From: Massilia sp. NR 4-1
Lineage (GTDB): Bacteria > Pseudomonadota > Gammaproteobacteria > Burkholderiales > Burkholderiaceae_D
Reading direction: 5' to 3'
Assembly (NCBI RefSeq): GCF_001191005.1
Contig: NZ_CP012201.1
Span: 434,001-498,000 of the forward strand
Length of the DNA: 64,000 bases
Shown here: positions 15,489 through 24,916 of the stretch, one piece after another
How positions within the stretch are numbered: position 1 is the first letter of the stretch
Layout: each line of letters opens with the position of its first letter
Made by a program: the position numbers and the translations under genes
The notes under the pieces: generated by a model
Database searches by the model: none
Told to the model about the DNA's origin: nothing
What the model saw: the letters and a program-made list of their open reading frames with translations, nothing else

Positions 15489-17855
15489 TTGGTTCAAGCA
15501 CAGCAAGGTTTTCTTTTGACCCGCCACTGGCGCGATACGTCCGCCGGCACGGAGGTCGAATTCTGGCTGGCCACAGACCAGGGGCCGCGCCACGTCCGCT
15601 TGCCGCCGCAAACCTCGGTGGCCTTCATTCCAGCCGAGCAGCAGGAGGCGGCGCAGGCGCTGCTGCGCGGCGAGCGCGGATGCGAGCTGCGGCCGCTGGC
15701 GCTGAGCGACTTTCAGCACCGGCCGGTGCTGGGCCTGTACTGCGCCAAATACCGCCATCTGCTGAAACTGGAGAAGCGCCTGCGCCAGGCGGGCATCGAT
15801 GTCTACGAGGCCGATGTCCGGCCGCCGGAGCGCTATCTGATGGAGCGCTTCATCACGGCCCCTATCAGCTTTGAAGGCGAGGCCGGGGACGATGGCACCA
15901 TCGTTTTGCAGGCTCCCCTCAAGCCATCGCCCGATTACCGCCCTGCCTTGCGCCTGGTGTCGCTCGATATCGAGACTTCGCCCCACGGCGAACTGTATTC
16001 GATTGCGCTGGAAGGCTGCGGCCAGCGCCAGGTGTATATGCTGGGCCAACGCGCCGAGAATGCGGAGGAGGTGGACTTCGATCTCGAATACTGCAGCAGC
16101 CACGCGCAGATGCTGGAGCGCTTGAACGCCTGGATGGCGCAGCACGATCCGGACGCCATCATCGGCTGGAACCTGGTGCAGTTCGATTTGCGCGTGCTGC
16201 TGCGCCACGCCGAACAGGTGAAGGTGCCGCTGCTGCTGGGCCGCGACGGCGGCGAGATGGAATGGCGCGAGCATGCGCACCACGAGCATTTCTTCGCTGC
16301 TGCCGCGGGCCGCCTGATCATCGACGGCATCGAGGCGCTGCGTTCGGCCACCTGGAATTTCCCGTCCTTCAGCCTTGAATCTGTGGCGCAGACACTGCTG
16401 GGTGAGGGCAAGTCCATCGACAATCCCTATCAGCGCATGGCGGAGATCGAGCGCCGCTTCCACGAGGACAAGCCAGCCCTGGCCCGCTACAACCTGAAAG
16501 ACTGCGAGCTGGTGACGCGCATCTTCGCCAAGACCGAGCTGCTGTCCTTCCTGCTGGAGCGCGCCAGCATGACCGGGCTGGCGGCCGACCGCAGCGGTGG
16601 TTCGGTGGCCGCGTTCGAGCATCTGTACATGCCGATGATGCACCGCCTGGGCCATGTGGCGCCGAATTTGGGCGATGTGGTGGGCGAGAACAGTCCGGGC
16701 GGTTTTGTCATGGATTCGCGTTCCGGCCTGTACGACTCGGTGCTGGTGCTCGACTATAAAAGCCTGTACCCGTCCATCATCCGCACCTTCCTGATCGATC
16801 CGGTCGGGCTGGTGGAAGGCATGCGCGATCCCGATTCCGCCGCGACGGTGCCGGGTTTTCGCGGCGCCCGCTTCTCGCGCGGGAAGCACTGCCTGCCGGC
16901 CATCGTGCGCCAGATCTGGCAGGGGCGCGACGCCGCCAAGCGCGAAAAGAACGCGCCGCTGTCGCAGGCGCTGAAAATCATCATGAACGCCTTCTATGGC
17001 GTGCTGGGGTCGAGCGGCTGCCGCTTCTTCGATCCACGCCTCGCCTCGTCGATCACCATGCGCGGCCACGAGATCATGCACCGCACGCGCGAGCTGATCG
17101 AGGCGCAGGGCTACCAGGTGATTTACGGCGACACCGACTCCACCTTCGTCTGGCTCAAGTCGGCGCGCGAAGAAGCCGAGGCGGAACAGATCGGCCGCCA
17201 GCTGGTGCTCCATGTGAACGGCTGGTGGGGCAAGCATCTGCGCGAGGAGTTCGGCCTGGAGAACGCGCTGGAGCTGGAATACGAGGCGCATTACCGGCGC
17301 TTCCTGATGCCGACCATTCGCGGCTCGGAAGAGGGCAGCAAGAAGCGCTATGCGGGCCTGATCTCGCGCGCTGATGGCAGCGACGAAATCGTCTACAAAG
17401 GATTGGAAACCGTGCGCACCGACTGGACGCCGCTGGCCCAGCAATTCCAGCGCGATCTGTACGAGCGCATCTTCAAGGGCCAGCCATACCGCGACTATGT
17501 GCGCGATTACGTGGAGCGCACCGTGTCCGGCGAGTTCGACGAGATGCTGGTCTACCGCAAGCGCCTGCGCCGGCCACTGGAGGAGTACCAGCGCAATGTG
17601 CCGCCCCATGTGCGCGCCGCCCGCATCGCCGACGAGTTCAACCAGCGCCAGGGCCGGCCGCTGCAATACCAGAACGGCGGCTGGATACGCTATGTGATCA
17701 CCACCGCAGGACCGGAGCCGCTGGAAACCCAACGTTCGCCCATCGATTACGAACATTATCTGAGCCGCCAGCTGCAGCCGGTGGCCGACGCCATCCTGCC
17801 TTTCCTGCGCGACGATTTCAGCGCCCTGGTCAGCCGCCAGCGCACCTTGTTTTAG
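15489..17855 (+). CDS. polB: DNA polymerase II (family B)
   Basis: A 788-residue replicative-repair polymerase, close in length to the E. coli enzyme. The TTG start gives the family N-terminus (GFLLTRHWRD) and AGAGG lies about eight bases upstream. Exonuclease motifs appear as SLDIET (Exo I) and the GWNLVQFDLR block (Exo II); polymerase motifs are DYKSLYPSI (region II), KIIMNAFYGVLG (region III) and YGDTDSTF (region I). In E. coli Pol II acts in replication restart and damage bypass. All catalytic motifs are intact. It stands alone, not in an operon. Confidence 0.95.
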   Translation: MVQAQQGFLLTRHWRDTSAGTEVEFWLATDQGPRHVRLPPQTSVAFIPAEQQEAAQALLRGERGCELRPLALSDFQHRPVLGLYCAKYRHLLKLEKRLRQAGIDVYEADVRPPERYLMERFITAPISFEGEAGDDGTIVLQAPLKPSPDYRPALRLVSLDIETSPHGELYSIALEGCGQRQVYMLGQRAENAEEVDFDLEYCSSHAQMLERLNAWMAQHDPDAIIGWNLVQFDLRVLLRHAEQVKVPLLLGRDGGEMEWREHAHHEHFFAAAAGRLIIDGIEALRSATWNFPSFSLESVAQTLLGEGKSIDNPYQRMAEIERRFHEDKPALARYNLKDCELVTRIFAKTELLSFLLERASMTGLAADRSGGSVAAFEHLYMPMMHRLGHVAPNLGDVVGENSPGGFVMDSRSGLYDSVLVLDYKSLYPSIIRTFLIDPVGLVEGMRDPDSAATVPGFRGARFSRGKHCLPAIVRQIWQGRDAAKREKNAPLSQALKIIMNAFYGVLGSSGCRFFDPRLASSITMRGHEIMHRTRELIEAQGYQVIYGDTDSTFVWLKSAREEAEAEQIGRQLVLHVNGWWGKHLREEFGLENALELEYEAHYRRFLMPTIRGSEEGSKKRYAGLISRADGSDEIVYKGLETVRTDWTPLAQQFQRDLYERIFKGQPYRDYVRDYVERTVSGEFDEMLVYRKRLRRPLEEYQRNVPPHVRAARIADEFNQRQGRPLQYQNGGWIRYVITTAGPEPLETQRSPIDYEHYLSRQLQPVADAILPFLRDDFSALVSRQRTLF

Positions 17856-17913
17856 CGCGGCTGGAAGCGCATATCGAGCGTTCGGCGCAGGTCTGGCTTC
17901 GCCGCCCAGGCCA

Positions 17914-18729
17914 TCATGCAAGGTCTGCGGGCAGGAACTGTTCCTCCATTTTCGGCGGCTCCGCGCGGTAGCGGCTGGGGGCCTCGCCCAGAACCTTCTT
18001 GAATACCGCGGCGAATGCACTCGGGCTGCTGTAGCCAAGCTCGATGGCTACGCGGGTGACAGGTTCGCCGTTTCCCAATCTGACCACGGCCGCCAGCAGG
18101 CATGCCTGCTGGCGCCATTCCAGATAGCTGATGCCGGTATGCTGCCGGAACTGGCGGGTGAAGGTGCGCCGGCTCATGCCCGCATGCTGCGCCATATCGT
18201 CCACGCTCGCCTCCAGCGACGGGGCGGCCATGAAGGCGCGGCAGGCCCACGCAAGGCGCGGTTCGGCGGGCAGCGGTGCATTCAGCGACAGCATCGGCAT
18301 GCCGGCGATTTCATGCAGTAGAAGGCCCATCAGGCAGGCATCGCGGCCGTGGGCGGCATAACGGGCCGGCACATCCACGGCTTTTTCCAGCAACTGCCTC
18401 AGGAAGGACGATACGCCATAGACCTGGCAATGCGCGGCCAGGCCCAGGCGCTGCGCCGCCTGCGGGCGGATATAGGCATTGAGCATGGTGACGGGGCCGC
18501 GCATCTGCATGGCGTGCGCCAGCCGCGCCGGAACCCAGATCGCGCGCTGAGGCGGAACGGCCCAATTGCCATCGCCCGTTTCCACCGTGATGACGCCGCG
18601 CTCGGCATAGGCAAATTGGCCCCGGTCATGACTGTGCAAGGGGAAAACATCGCCGTCGGCGTAATGGCGTTCGGTGACGACCACATCGCGCGGCGTATTC
18701 GCATAAAGATCCGGAACCTGTTTCTGCAT
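17914..18729 (-). CDS. AraC-family regulator with cupin sensor domain (NimR-like)
   Basis: A 271-residue regulator: N-terminal cupin (about residues 15-95, with FPLHSHDRGQFAYAERG) followed by the two AraC HTH motifs (about 165-265, with MAQHAGMSRRTFTRQFRQ and IELGYSSPSAFAAVFKK). This architecture matches NimR/RipA-type regulators, which frequently control a neighbouring exporter. It is divergent from an EamA transporter gene (18842) across 112 bp, where a small 10-bp palindrome CAAGCGCTTG (18801-18810) is seen, so that transporter is a candidate target. Confidence 0.88.
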   Translation of the reverse strand: MQKQVPDLYANTPRDVVVTERHYADGDVFPLHSHDRGQFAYAERGVITVETGDGNWAVPPQRAIWVPARLAHAMQMRGPVTMLNAYIRPQAAQRLGLAAHCQVYGVSSFLRQLLEKAVDVPARYAAHGRDACLMGLLLHEIAGMPMLSLNAPLPAEPRLAWACRAFMAAPSLEASVDDMAQHAGMSRRTFTRQFRQHTGISYLEWRQQACLLAAVVRLGNGEPVTRVAIELGYSSPSAFAAVFKKVLGEAPSRYRAEPPKMEEQFLPADLA

Positions 18730-18841
18730 GGCCCAATTCTAATGGTAAATGACCTTGGATTGAAGGCGGGCCATATGCGGCCGTGGCATATTCCTGCGCT
18801 CAAGCGCTTGTTCCACCACGATTACAGAAAGCTCACCGACC

Positions 18842-19720
18842 ATGCAGAGAAAACATCTGATCCTGGCCGTCCTCGTGACGGCTGTTTGGGGATTGAACTT
18901 CCCCATCACCAAGCTGGGACTGGCGCACATCGATCCACTATTACTGACGGCCATCCGCTTTACCCTGGCCGCCTTGCCCTGGATCTTCTTCGTAAGGCGG
19001 CCGCGCGTGGCGCTCAAATGGCTGGCACTATATGGCCTGATCTTTGGGGTGGCCATGTGGGCCTTGATCAATATCGGCATCACCCTGGGTGTCCCGCCGG
19101 GCAGCGCCGCCTTGCTGATACAGTTCAGTGCTTTCTTTACCCTTGGCTGGGGTGTCCTGCTGTTCCGCGAAAGCCTGACCCTGCCGCAATTGGCCGGCAT
19201 GGCCTTGGCCCTGCTTGGCCTGTTCGGCATCCTGCTCGGCAGCCCCGGCAAGGCGAGTACGCTGGGATTGGCGCTGGTACTGGTCAGCGCGCTGGCCTGG
19301 AGCGTGGGCAACGTTGTCATCAAGTTGTCCAAGGTCCAGGAAATCTTCGCCTTTGTGGTCTGGGCCAGCCTGTTTCCACCGCTGCCCTTGTTCTTGCTGG
19401 CCTGGCTGCTGCATGGCGAAGCGCCATTTACGGGCCTGGCAGCGCAATTGAATGCGGTATCGCTTTTTTCGCTGGCCTTCCAGGTGTATGGCGCGACGCA
19501 CTTTTGCTATTGGGGATGGAACCTGCTCCTGCGCGAATACCCCGCCTCCAAGGTAGCGCCCTTATCGCTGCTGATACCGGTGTTCGGCATGGCCAGTTCC
19601 TTTGTCATTGTCCATCAGGCTCCAGGCGTATTGGTCTGCCTTTCCATGGCCTTGATTCTCGCCGCGCTGGCGGTGGGCTTGTGCAAGGGGCGGCCCGTAT
19701 TCACCAGAACGGAGGCCTGA
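18842..19720 (+). CDS. EamA-like amino acid/metabolite exporter
   Basis: A 292-residue inner-membrane DMT-family carrier, ten helices in two EamA repeats (start HLILAVLVTAVWGLNFPITK; second repeat LGLALVLVSALAWSVGNVVIK). The FPITK-L-G style and overall order resemble E. coli EamA, which exports cysteine and O-acetylserine, but this substrate assignment is tentative. Divergent from an AraC regulator and closed by a strong terminator. Confidence 0.85.
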   Translation: MQRKHLILAVLVTAVWGLNFPITKLGLAHIDPLLLTAIRFTLAALPWIFFVRRPRVALKWLALYGLIFGVAMWALINIGITLGVPPGSAALLIQFSAFFTLGWGVLLFRESLTLPQLAGMALALLGLFGILLGSPGKASTLGLALVLVSALAWSVGNVVIKLSKVQEIFAFVVWASLFPPLPLFLLAWLLHGEAPFTGLAAQLNAVSLFSLAFQVYGATHFCYWGWNLLLREYPASKVAPLSLLIPVFGMASSFVIVHQAPGVLVCLSMALILAALAVGLCKGRPVFTRTEA

Positions 19721-19726
19721 AAAGCA

Positions 19727-19752
19727 AAAGCCCACGCCGAAGCGTGGGCTTT
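19727..19752. terminator. Bidirectional intrinsic terminator
   Basis: Perfect 11-bp stem AAAGCCCACGC (19727-19737) / GCGTGGGCTTT (19742-19752) with a CGAA tetraloop, between the EamA gene and the convergent amino-acid permease. A/T at both stem ends lets it work in both directions. Confidence 0.85.
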
Positions 19753-19779
19753 CGAGGCGGCGCGGAACTCAGGCCTTCA

Positions 19780-21174
19780 TCAAGCCTTGTTCAGCAGCGA
19801 GCGTTGGCGCGCGTAGCCGAAGTAGACCACCAGGCCGATCGCCAGCCAGATGCCGAAGGCGATCCAGGTGGTCAGGCTCAGGTAGGCCATCAGCACGAAG
19901 CAGAAGGCCACGGCCAGCAGCGGGATCACCGGCACGGCCGGGCAGCGGAAGCCGCGCTTCAGGTCGGGACGTTTCTTGCGCAGTACGATCACGGCGATCG
20001 AGACCAGGCTGAAAGCGGCCAGGGTGCCGATATTAATCAGCTCACTGAGCACGTTCAGCGGCACCACGGCGGCGATCAGGCCGAAGATGATGCCGACCAC
20101 CCAGGTGGCGAAGTAGGGCGTGCTGTGCGTCGGATGGATGGAGGACAGCTTGCGCGGCAGCAGGCCGTCGCGCGACATGGCGAAGATGATGCGGGTCTGG
20201 CCGTAAGCCATCACCAGGATCACGGTGGTCATGCCCAGGATCGCGCCCAGGTCGACAAAGCCGGCCACCCAGTTTTCGCCCGCGTACTTCAGGGCCAGCG
20301 AGACCGGATGGTCGATGCCGAGGAATTTCTGGTAAGGCACGATGCCGGTCATGATGGCCGACACGATCACATACAGCACGGTGCAGGCGCCCAGCGAGCC
20401 GATAATGCCGATCGGCAGATCGCGTTCCGGACGCTTCACTTCCTCAGCTGCCGAGGTCACGGCGTCGAAGCCGATGAAGGCGAAGAAGACCACGGCCGCG
20501 GCGCTCAGCACGCCGGTATAGCCGAAAGGCATGAAGGGCTGCCAGTTGGCCGGCTGCACATGGCGCGCGCCGACCACGATGAACAGCAGCACGACGCCGA
20601 TCTTGATCGCCACCATGACGTTGTTCATGCGCGCCGATTCGCGGATGCCCCAGGACAGCATGGCCGTCAGCACCATCATGATGAGGAAGGCGGGCAGGTT
20701 GAACAGGGTATGCACGCCGGGCACGGAGCCTGGCGCGGCCGTCAGCTCGGGCGGCAGGTGCAGGCCGAAGCCGGCGATCAGGGACTGGAAGTAGCCCGAC
20801 CAGCCGACCGAAACGGCCGAAGTGGCGAGACCGTATTCGAGCATCAGGTCCCAGCCGATCATCCAGGCCACCAGTTCGCCCATGGTGGCGTAGCTATAGG
20901 TGTAAATCGAACCGGCCACCGGCACGCTGGAAGCGAATTCCGCGTAGCACAGGGCGGCAAAGCCGCAGGCGAGGGCAGCGACGACGAAGGAAATGGTCAG
21001 GGCGGGGCCGGCCGTCAGGGCGCCGGTGCCGGTCAGTACGAAAATCCCCGTACCGACAATGGCGCCGATGCCCATCAAAATCAGGTCCATGGGACCGAGC
21101 ACTTTTTTCAAACCGCCAGGGTGGCGGCTTGCCGCGACCATATCGTCTAGGTTCTTCGTTCTGAAAATACTCAC
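19780..21174 (-). CDS. APC-family amino acid permease
   Basis: A 464-residue, twelve-helix inner-membrane transporter of the cationic-amino-acid/YfnA-like branch of the APC superfamily. Helix 1 carries the substrate-binding loop GAIVGTGIFVLTG (about residues 36-48); ALCYAEFASSVPVAGSIY is the conserved helix 3 block and FFAFIGFDAVTSAAEEVKRP the helix 6 block. Likely imports a cationic or small neutral amino acid by H+ symport; specificity unknown. Convergent with the EamA gene; its own 5' side is the long AT-rich gap 21175-21570. Confidence 0.9.
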   Translation of the reverse strand: MSIFRTKNLDDMVAASRHPGGLKKVLGPMDLILMGIGAIVGTGIFVLTGTGALTAGPALTISFVVAALACGFAALCYAEFASSVPVAGSIYTYSYATMGELVAWMIGWDLMLEYGLATSAVSVGWSGYFQSLIAGFGLHLPPELTAAPGSVPGVHTLFNLPAFLIMMVLTAMLSWGIRESARMNNVMVAIKIGVVLLFIVVGARHVQPANWQPFMPFGYTGVLSAAAVVFFAFIGFDAVTSAAEEVKRPERDLPIGIIGSLGACTVLYVIVSAIMTGIVPYQKFLGIDHPVSLALKYAGENWVAGFVDLGAILGMTTVILVMAYGQTRIIFAMSRDGLLPRKLSSIHPTHSTPYFATWVVGIIFGLIAAVVPLNVLSELINIGTLAAFSLVSIAVIVLRKKRPDLKRGFRCPAVPVIPLLAVAFCFVLMAYLSLTTWIAFGIWLAIGLVVYFGYARQRSLLNKA

Positions 21175-21570
21175 TGGTTTCTCTCCGTTCTATTCAGGCG
21201 TGAAGTTTGGTTTTTATTGTTCCTCGGCAATAACACGGGGCCGGGCAGCCGGAAGGCTGCCGAATACTAGCATACGGGATGGGGGATGCAGACCACTTCT
21301 GTACGGCGGCAGGTGCTTTTGCAGAGGCAATATTGCTAATTTTCCACACCTGCATATTTCTTAAAAACATGTCATTTACAGAACACGGTTTATCCCTTAG
21401 GAAACACCTTTTCAGTTCTGTAAGACCATGGAAATATCTTGTAACAATCTTGTTTATTTTCTACTGAAAAACAATACCAATTTGAGTCCACTTAAGCTAG
21501 TATTGAGGCCAGTTTAAGACCAGAAGGCAACAGACCTGCGCCGTTCAATAAAATCCTTGAGGTGGACGAG
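21175..21570. other. 396-bp AT-rich divergent intergenic region
   Basis: No coding potential is apparent. It separates the permease (-) from the MFS gene (+). Near the permease end is a hairpin GGCAGCC (21244-21250) / GGCTGCC (21255-21261) with a GGAA loop, lying in the permease leader. The stretch from about 21330 to 21545 is markedly AT-rich and presumably carries promoters for the MFS-led cluster, but no single -35/-10 pair stands out. GAGGTGG (21559-21565) is a good ribosome-binding site for ATG 21571. Confidence 0.5.
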
Positions 21571-22779
21571 ATGTTTGAAAAAAGAAGGCCGCTCCTGTAT
21601 TTCTCCCTGTTTTTCATCCTGTACGAGCTGACGATCTATCTGTCCAACGATATGATCATGCCGGCCATGCTGCAGGTGGTGAAGGACTACCAGGGCGCGC
21701 CGCGCCATATCGCGCTCTCGCTCAGCCTGTACATCCTGGGCGGCGCCAGCCTGCAGCTTTTCCTGGGGCCGATCGCCGACCGCGTCGGCAAGCGCAAGGT
21801 CATGCTGGCCGGGAATGCCTTGTTTGCCCTGGCCACGCTGGCCATTCCATTCACGCATACCATCGGCGAATTCCTGGCCGCGCGCTTCTTCCAGGGCATG
21901 GGCACCTGCTTCATCTTCATCGGCTATGCCATGATCCACGAGCTGTTCGAGGACAAGGAAGCGGTCAAGCTGACCGCCATCCTGTCCAATACCGGCATCT
22001 TCGCGCCCCTGATCGGCCCCGTGGTGGGCAGCGGCATCATCAGCGTCCTGCACTGGAAATACATCTTCCTGATTTCGCTGGCGCTGGCTGTCGTCACCTG
22101 GCTGGGCCTTTACCGCACCATGCCGCCAGGGCAGATCGAAGCCCCGCGCTTCGACTTTGCCGCCGTGCGGCGCAGCTATCTGAACATCTTCCGCAACCGC
22201 CAGTTCATGTTCGGCATCTTCATCGCCGGCATCGCCATCACGCCGCTGACGGCCTGGATCGGCCTGTCGCCGGCGATTGTGCTGGGCCATATGCATGAAT
22301 CCTATGGCACCTATATCGCCTACCAGTGCGTGATCTTCTCCGGCTTCATCCTGAGCACGGTGATGATCCAGAAGCTGGACAAGAACTTCTCGATGAACCG
22401 CCTGATTCGCCAGGGCGGGGCGCTGGCGCTGTTCGGCTTTCTCGGCGCGGGACTGGCGCGCGAGAACGGCCTGCTGTTCATCGCCTGCATGTTCGTCTTC
22501 TCGGCCGGCTTCGGCCTGTTCAACGGCGCCTTGATCCGCATCTCGCTGACGGCCACCGGCGAGTCCATGAGCCTGACCTCGTCGGCCATGAGCCTGCTGT
22601 ACTGCATCTATATCTCGGCCGGGCTGGAGGTCTACAACCTGGTGTGCGAGAAATTCAATTACTCGTTGTCCTCCTATGCGCTGTTCAATGTGCCGCTGGG
22701 ACTGGCCATCTATATCGGTTTGCTGTTGTTTGTAAGGAGGCATGAGGCCCGGCAGCCTGCGCCGGCTTATGCCAGTTGA
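21571..22779 (+). CDS. MFS transporter, MdfA-like
   Basis: A 402-residue, twelve-helix inner-membrane drug/proton antiporter-type protein. ATG 21571 is preferred to GTG 21562 because GAGGTGG is correctly spaced before it. The first helix has acidic membrane residues in the pattern YELTIYLSNDMIMPAM, which parallels the E26/D34 region of E. coli MdfA, and loop 2-3 shows motif A as GPIADRVGKRKVML. It heads a run of four co-directional genes (next gap 42 bp), suggesting export of a product made by, or resistance to a compound handled by, the enzymes downstream. Confidence 0.88.
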   Translation: MFEKRRPLLYFSLFFILYELTIYLSNDMIMPAMLQVVKDYQGAPRHIALSLSLYILGGASLQLFLGPIADRVGKRKVMLAGNALFALATLAIPFTHTIGEFLAARFFQGMGTCFIFIGYAMIHELFEDKEAVKLTAILSNTGIFAPLIGPVVGSGIISVLHWKYIFLISLALAVVTWLGLYRTMPPGQIEAPRFDFAAVRRSYLNIFRNRQFMFGIFIAGIAITPLTAWIGLSPAIVLGHMHESYGTYIAYQCVIFSGFILSTVMIQKLDKNFSMNRLIRQGGALALFGFLGAGLARENGLLFIACMFVFSAGFGLFNGALIRISLTATGESMSLTSSAMSLLYCIYISAGLEVYNLVCEKFNYSLSSYALFNVPLGLAIYIGLLLFVRRHEARQPAPAYAS

Positions 22780-22821
22780 TGTGCAGTAGGCAGTGGAAGA
22801 ATTGATTGAGGCGAGAAGCGA

Positions 22822-24903
22822 ATGACAAATTTCGATCTTGAGTATGAAATTCTGATCAAAAACCTGAAGTCGGAGTTCTTGAGCTGCAAGCGCTGGGAGC
22901 TGTACTGCGCGACCAATAATATCGATATGGCGAGCGACGTCGCCTGGCTTAGGACGCAACAGGATAACTACCGCGAGCATTTGCAGGATCTGCGGCGCTT
23001 CGTGCGCTCCAATTTCCGCCTGTTCGATGCGCGCAGTATTTCCTCGCTGGCCGGTATTCCGACCCAGCTGATGGACGATGACGAGCGCTTGATGCACCGT
23101 ATCTGGATGGGCGGCCCGCTGCCCTCGATCGCCGTCAGCGCCATCGAGCAGTGGCAGGGCGCCATCGACGAGGTGGAGGCGGCCAACGCCTTCCGTTACC
23201 AGGTGGTGCTGTGGGTGTGGGATGCCGGGCAGCTGCGCGCCGATCCCCTGTTCGCGGCCGAGCCGGAAGAAGCGCCCTATGCGCTGGGCACGTACGCCAT
23301 CGGCGCGCGGCGCTATCCGGTGCGCAGCCTGCGCGCCCTGGCCGCCAGCCACAGCGGCGAGCACCTGGCCTACCTGGAAGAGCTGCACGAAAAGCGCTAC
23401 TACGTGAACCTGGCCGATTTCTTCCGCCTGCTGATCCTGCGCGAATACGGCGGCATTTACCTGGACGTGGACACCATCCCGTACAAGTCGGCCACCATCT
23501 TCCTGACCAAGCCGGAAGTGCCGGACTATCTGGACTTCCGCATCGAACCGGCGTCGGGCGAAATCCGCCAGTACGCCGTCAGCTGGCTGAACCTGTTCAA
23601 GGACGAAAACGGCATGCTGGTGGCGAAGAAGGGCAATGCCTCGGTGCGCAAGATGGTGCGCGAGATGACGGCCAATTTCAGCATCATCAGCGGCAATATC
23701 CCGGACAAGGCTTCGGTGCGTTCCAAGGACTACGCCTCGGCCCTGCACGACGCCACCTATGGCGTATGGCAGAAGGAGATCGGCCACGCCTTCCTCAGCT
23801 ATGGCGAGATGGAGACGCACCATTCGGTGCTCTACGACGAGCATCAGGAAACCACCATCTGCGGTCTGCTCGGCATGCGCCTGGTGCTCGATGCGATCAC
23901 TTGCGCCCCCATGCCGCTCAGTCCCGAAGAGCAGGCCGGCTACGATAGCAGCATGCACGCCCTGCAGCAGCGCGACTGGATACTGGACGATATTCTGGAG
24001 CTGGAGCAGCTTGGCCAGGTGACGTATATCGAGGAAGTGCCGCGCATGGCTTACGCGCCGCAGCTGCGCGCCCAGCCCGAAAGCTGCCATTATTATTCCT
24101 TCCTCTCGCACGACCGCAAGCTGGACAAGGTCAACATCCTGTTTTCCGCCTACCTGATGGCGAAGAATGGCGCGGCGATACGGCGCGGCGACTTCTGGCG
24201 CGCCACGCGCGGCCAGTCGCGCCTGGGCGAGGAGGCGGTGCCCACTACCCAGCTGGCCGGCCTGCTGGCCTGCGGCGAATCCTCGGCGCGCATTGCCACA
24301 CCCCTGCTCAAGGCCAGCAACTGTGCCAACTTCGTGCCGGGCAGCGTGGTGGCGGAAAAGCACAAGAACCGCATGGCGGCCCTGCTGTTTTCCACCAGCT
24401 ACCTGGAATACTGCTCCTTCAATAACAAGCTGAACCTGCCCCTGGTCGAGCTGCAAAGGCGGCAGAATATCGACCAGTACATCGAGCATGTCTACGGCAT
24501 GTTCGACTATGAGCAGAACTTCACCGGCTTTTTCACCGGCGGCACCATCGCCGAATTCAACCAGGTGAAGGCCGTGTCCTACTACCGCGATGAAATGAAG
24601 CCGATGGACGACGCCTACGATGAGTTCATCAGCCGCAATTCCGACGAGTCGGATTACTTCGTCGCCAGCCTGGCGCTGGAAAGCGAGTACCGCGGCAAAG
24701 GCCTGTTCAACACCATGTTCGCCGAGATCGAGCGCCTGGCGCGCGAGAAGGGCAGCCAGCGCATCATCCTCACCGTCTGGGAGCAGAGCGAGGCGCTGCG
24801 CATTTATCTGAAGAAGGGCTTCAAGGTGTGCGGCCGCTTTGAGTATGCCTACAACCTGTTCTTCGACCGTCTGAATTTCCTTGAATACGATGTCCGCAAC
24901 TGA
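22822..24903 (+). CDS. DXD glycosyltransferase fused to GNAT acetyltransferase
   Basis: A 693-residue two-domain cytoplasmic enzyme. The N-terminal part (about 90-330) is a glycosyltransferase of the DXD sugar-binding type, related to TcdA/TcdB-like and OCH1-like GT-A enzymes: MHRIWMGGPLP begins the fold and LREYGGIYLDVDTIP carries the metal-binding D215-V-D217. Residues about 560-672 are a GNAT domain with SLALESEYRGKGLFN (acetyl-CoA loop, R-G-K-G) and a C-terminal YLKKGFK strand. Thus one chain could glycosylate and acetylate (or acetylate a sugar). Acceptor unknown. No secretion signal. It lies between an exporter and an oxygenase. Confidence 0.8.
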   Translation: MTNFDLEYEILIKNLKSEFLSCKRWELYCATNNIDMASDVAWLRTQQDNYREHLQDLRRFVRSNFRLFDARSISSLAGIPTQLMDDDERLMHRIWMGGPLPSIAVSAIEQWQGAIDEVEAANAFRYQVVLWVWDAGQLRADPLFAAEPEEAPYALGTYAIGARRYPVRSLRALAASHSGEHLAYLEELHEKRYYVNLADFFRLLILREYGGIYLDVDTIPYKSATIFLTKPEVPDYLDFRIEPASGEIRQYAVSWLNLFKDENGMLVAKKGNASVRKMVREMTANFSIISGNIPDKASVRSKDYASALHDATYGVWQKEIGHAFLSYGEMETHHSVLYDEHQETTICGLLGMRLVLDAITCAPMPLSPEEQAGYDSSMHALQQRDWILDDILELEQLGQVTYIEEVPRMAYAPQLRAQPESCHYYSFLSHDRKLDKVNILFSAYLMAKNGAAIRRGDFWRATRGQSRLGEEAVPTTQLAGLLACGESSARIATPLLKASNCANFVPGSVVAEKHKNRMAALLFSTSYLEYCSFNNKLNLPLVELQRRQNIDQYIEHVYGMFDYEQNFTGFFTGGTIAEFNQVKAVSYYRDEMKPMDDAYDEFISRNSDESDYFVASLALESEYRGKGLFNTMFAEIERLAREKGSQRIILTVWEQSEALRIYLKKGFKVCGRFEYAYNLFFDRLNFLEYDVRN

Positions 24904-24916
24904 TACGGAGGAGCGT

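Noticed and set aside
18349..21150. Plus-strand 933-residue frame covering the permease and AraC genes
   Set aside because: Shadow of three real genes on both strands, with low-complexity His/Gln-rich sequence and no coding motif.
21255..21570. Small genes in the AT-rich gap before the MFS gene
   Set aside because: Only short frames without ribosome-binding sites or recognisable sequence; considered promoter region.
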